A DNA stretch of 6,100 nt from Clostridia bacterium (GTDB taxonomy: Bacteria > Bacillota > Clostridia > Oscillospirales > CAG-272), in the NCBI GenBank assembly GCA_017625275.1, contig JAGALI010000071.1, forward strand, positions 1-6,100. Direction: 5' to 3'. The notes under the pieces were generated by a model. The model saw nothing but the letters and a program-made list of their open reading frames with translations, ran no database searches and had not been told where the DNA came from. Numbering within the stretch: the first letter of the stretch is position 1; each line of letters opens with the position of its first letter. Both the position numbers and the translations under genes were made by a program. Positions 5,753 to 6,100 of this stretch are shown piece after piece.

Positions 5753-6100
5753 TTACTGTTGAATCTTTATTTTGATATCTCCAGTGTCGGTGGTAATCTC
5801 GCATCTGCCACCGGTAATTGTATTAGGAACATCCTTTTTGCCCGTATCTGTGTTGATAATAAACACCTTGTCTGAAAGCAGAGTTCCCTCAACATCACCT
5901 GTATCAGTTTCAATAAAAATTTCGCCAGCATCAGAGGACTCAAGCGTTACGTCACCTGTGCTTCTCTCGATAGAGAATTTTCCCACAGCGAGAGCATTCT
6001 TTAGGGAAATGTCACCAGTGCTTCCACTTGATATAATGCTTTGGCATGCAACATTTGTTAAATATGTCTTGCCAGTCGATACACTAATCGTAACATCACC
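5753..6100 (-). CDS. DUF4097-type repetitive beta-helix protein, C-terminal part
   Basis: This is the last 115 residues of a protein whose start is beyond the right edge; the frame is open to base 6100. A GTG codon at 5986 is just an internal Val (LAVGKFSIERSTGDV), not a start. The visible part is built of short beta-strand repeats ending in S/T-T/S-G-D: STGK, STGD, STGD, DTGD, DTGK, DTGD, with the TG pairs 19-20 residues apart (residues 9, 28, 48, 67, 86, 106 of the part seen). This fits the DUF4097 'putative adhesin' family, a stacked right-handed beta-helix. Its members are often anchored to the membrane by an N-terminal helix and sit next to PadR or DUF1700 genes, which cannot be checked here. 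The end (CEITTDTGDIKIKI) is typical of the family. Binding partner and role are unknown. A strong terminator follows. Confidence 0.8.
   Translation of the reverse strand, partial: GDVTISVSTGKTYLTNVACQSIISSGSTGDISLKNALAVGKFSIERSTGDVTLESSDAGEIFIETDTGDVEGTLLSDKVFIINTDTGKKDVPNTITGGRCEITTDTGDIKIKIQQ

Noticed and set aside
5753..5986. A complete 77-residue protein starting at GTG 5986
   Set aside because: The same frame is open to the window edge with the same repeat pattern, and no ribosome site precedes the GTG; it is the end of a longer gene.
1..6100. A new defence, mobile or biosynthetic system
   Set aside because: The genes are a DUF4097-type protein, two membrane proteins, a GH38 mannosidase, a MarR regulator and a sugar epimerase; there are no nucleases, transposases, repeats or arrays to support such a claim.

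Overview
The window looks like a low-to-moderate GC Bacillota chromosome, most likely a gut-type Clostridia. The reasons are strong AGGAG/GGGGG ribosome sites, sigma-A-like promoters with 17-bp spacers, hairpin plus U-tract terminators, AT-rich intergenic DNA and the protein families present. This placement is an inference; there is no rRNA or other marker. All six genes lie on the minus strand, so transcription runs from high to low coordinates. I see no mobile element, CRISPR array, tRNA or rRNA.

In transcription order: (i) the C-terminal part of a repetitive DUF4097-type beta-helix protein (cut by the right edge), closed by a terminator; (ii) a 134-residue four-helix membrane protein of unknown function with its own promoter and terminator; (iii) a 1007-residue cytosolic GH38 alpha-mannosidase with its own promoter; (iv) a MarR-family regulator with its own promoter and operator; (v) a six-helix membrane protein with a long charged tail, 15 bp behind marR, ending at a terminator; (vi) a LacX/YeaD-like aldose 1-epimerase relative with its own promoter, which carries an apparent single-base frameshift and is cut by the left edge.

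The most interesting signal is regulatory. The marR promoter and the mannosidase promoter share the same architecture: a TTGA-type -35, exactly 17 bp, then a -10 TAAACT embedded in TAAACTGTT. At marR this element is one arm of a near-perfect inverted repeat, a credible MarR operator. There is no terminator between the mannosidase and marR. The reading I favour is that the MarR protein represses itself, the membrane protein behind it, and the mannosidase. That would make mannoside breakdown plus an uncharacterised membrane protein a small MarR regulon. This is inferred from sequence only.

No clearly new defence, mobile or biosynthetic system is visible. The other points of note are the epimerase frameshift and the regular 19-20 residue TG repeat of the DUF4097-type protein.
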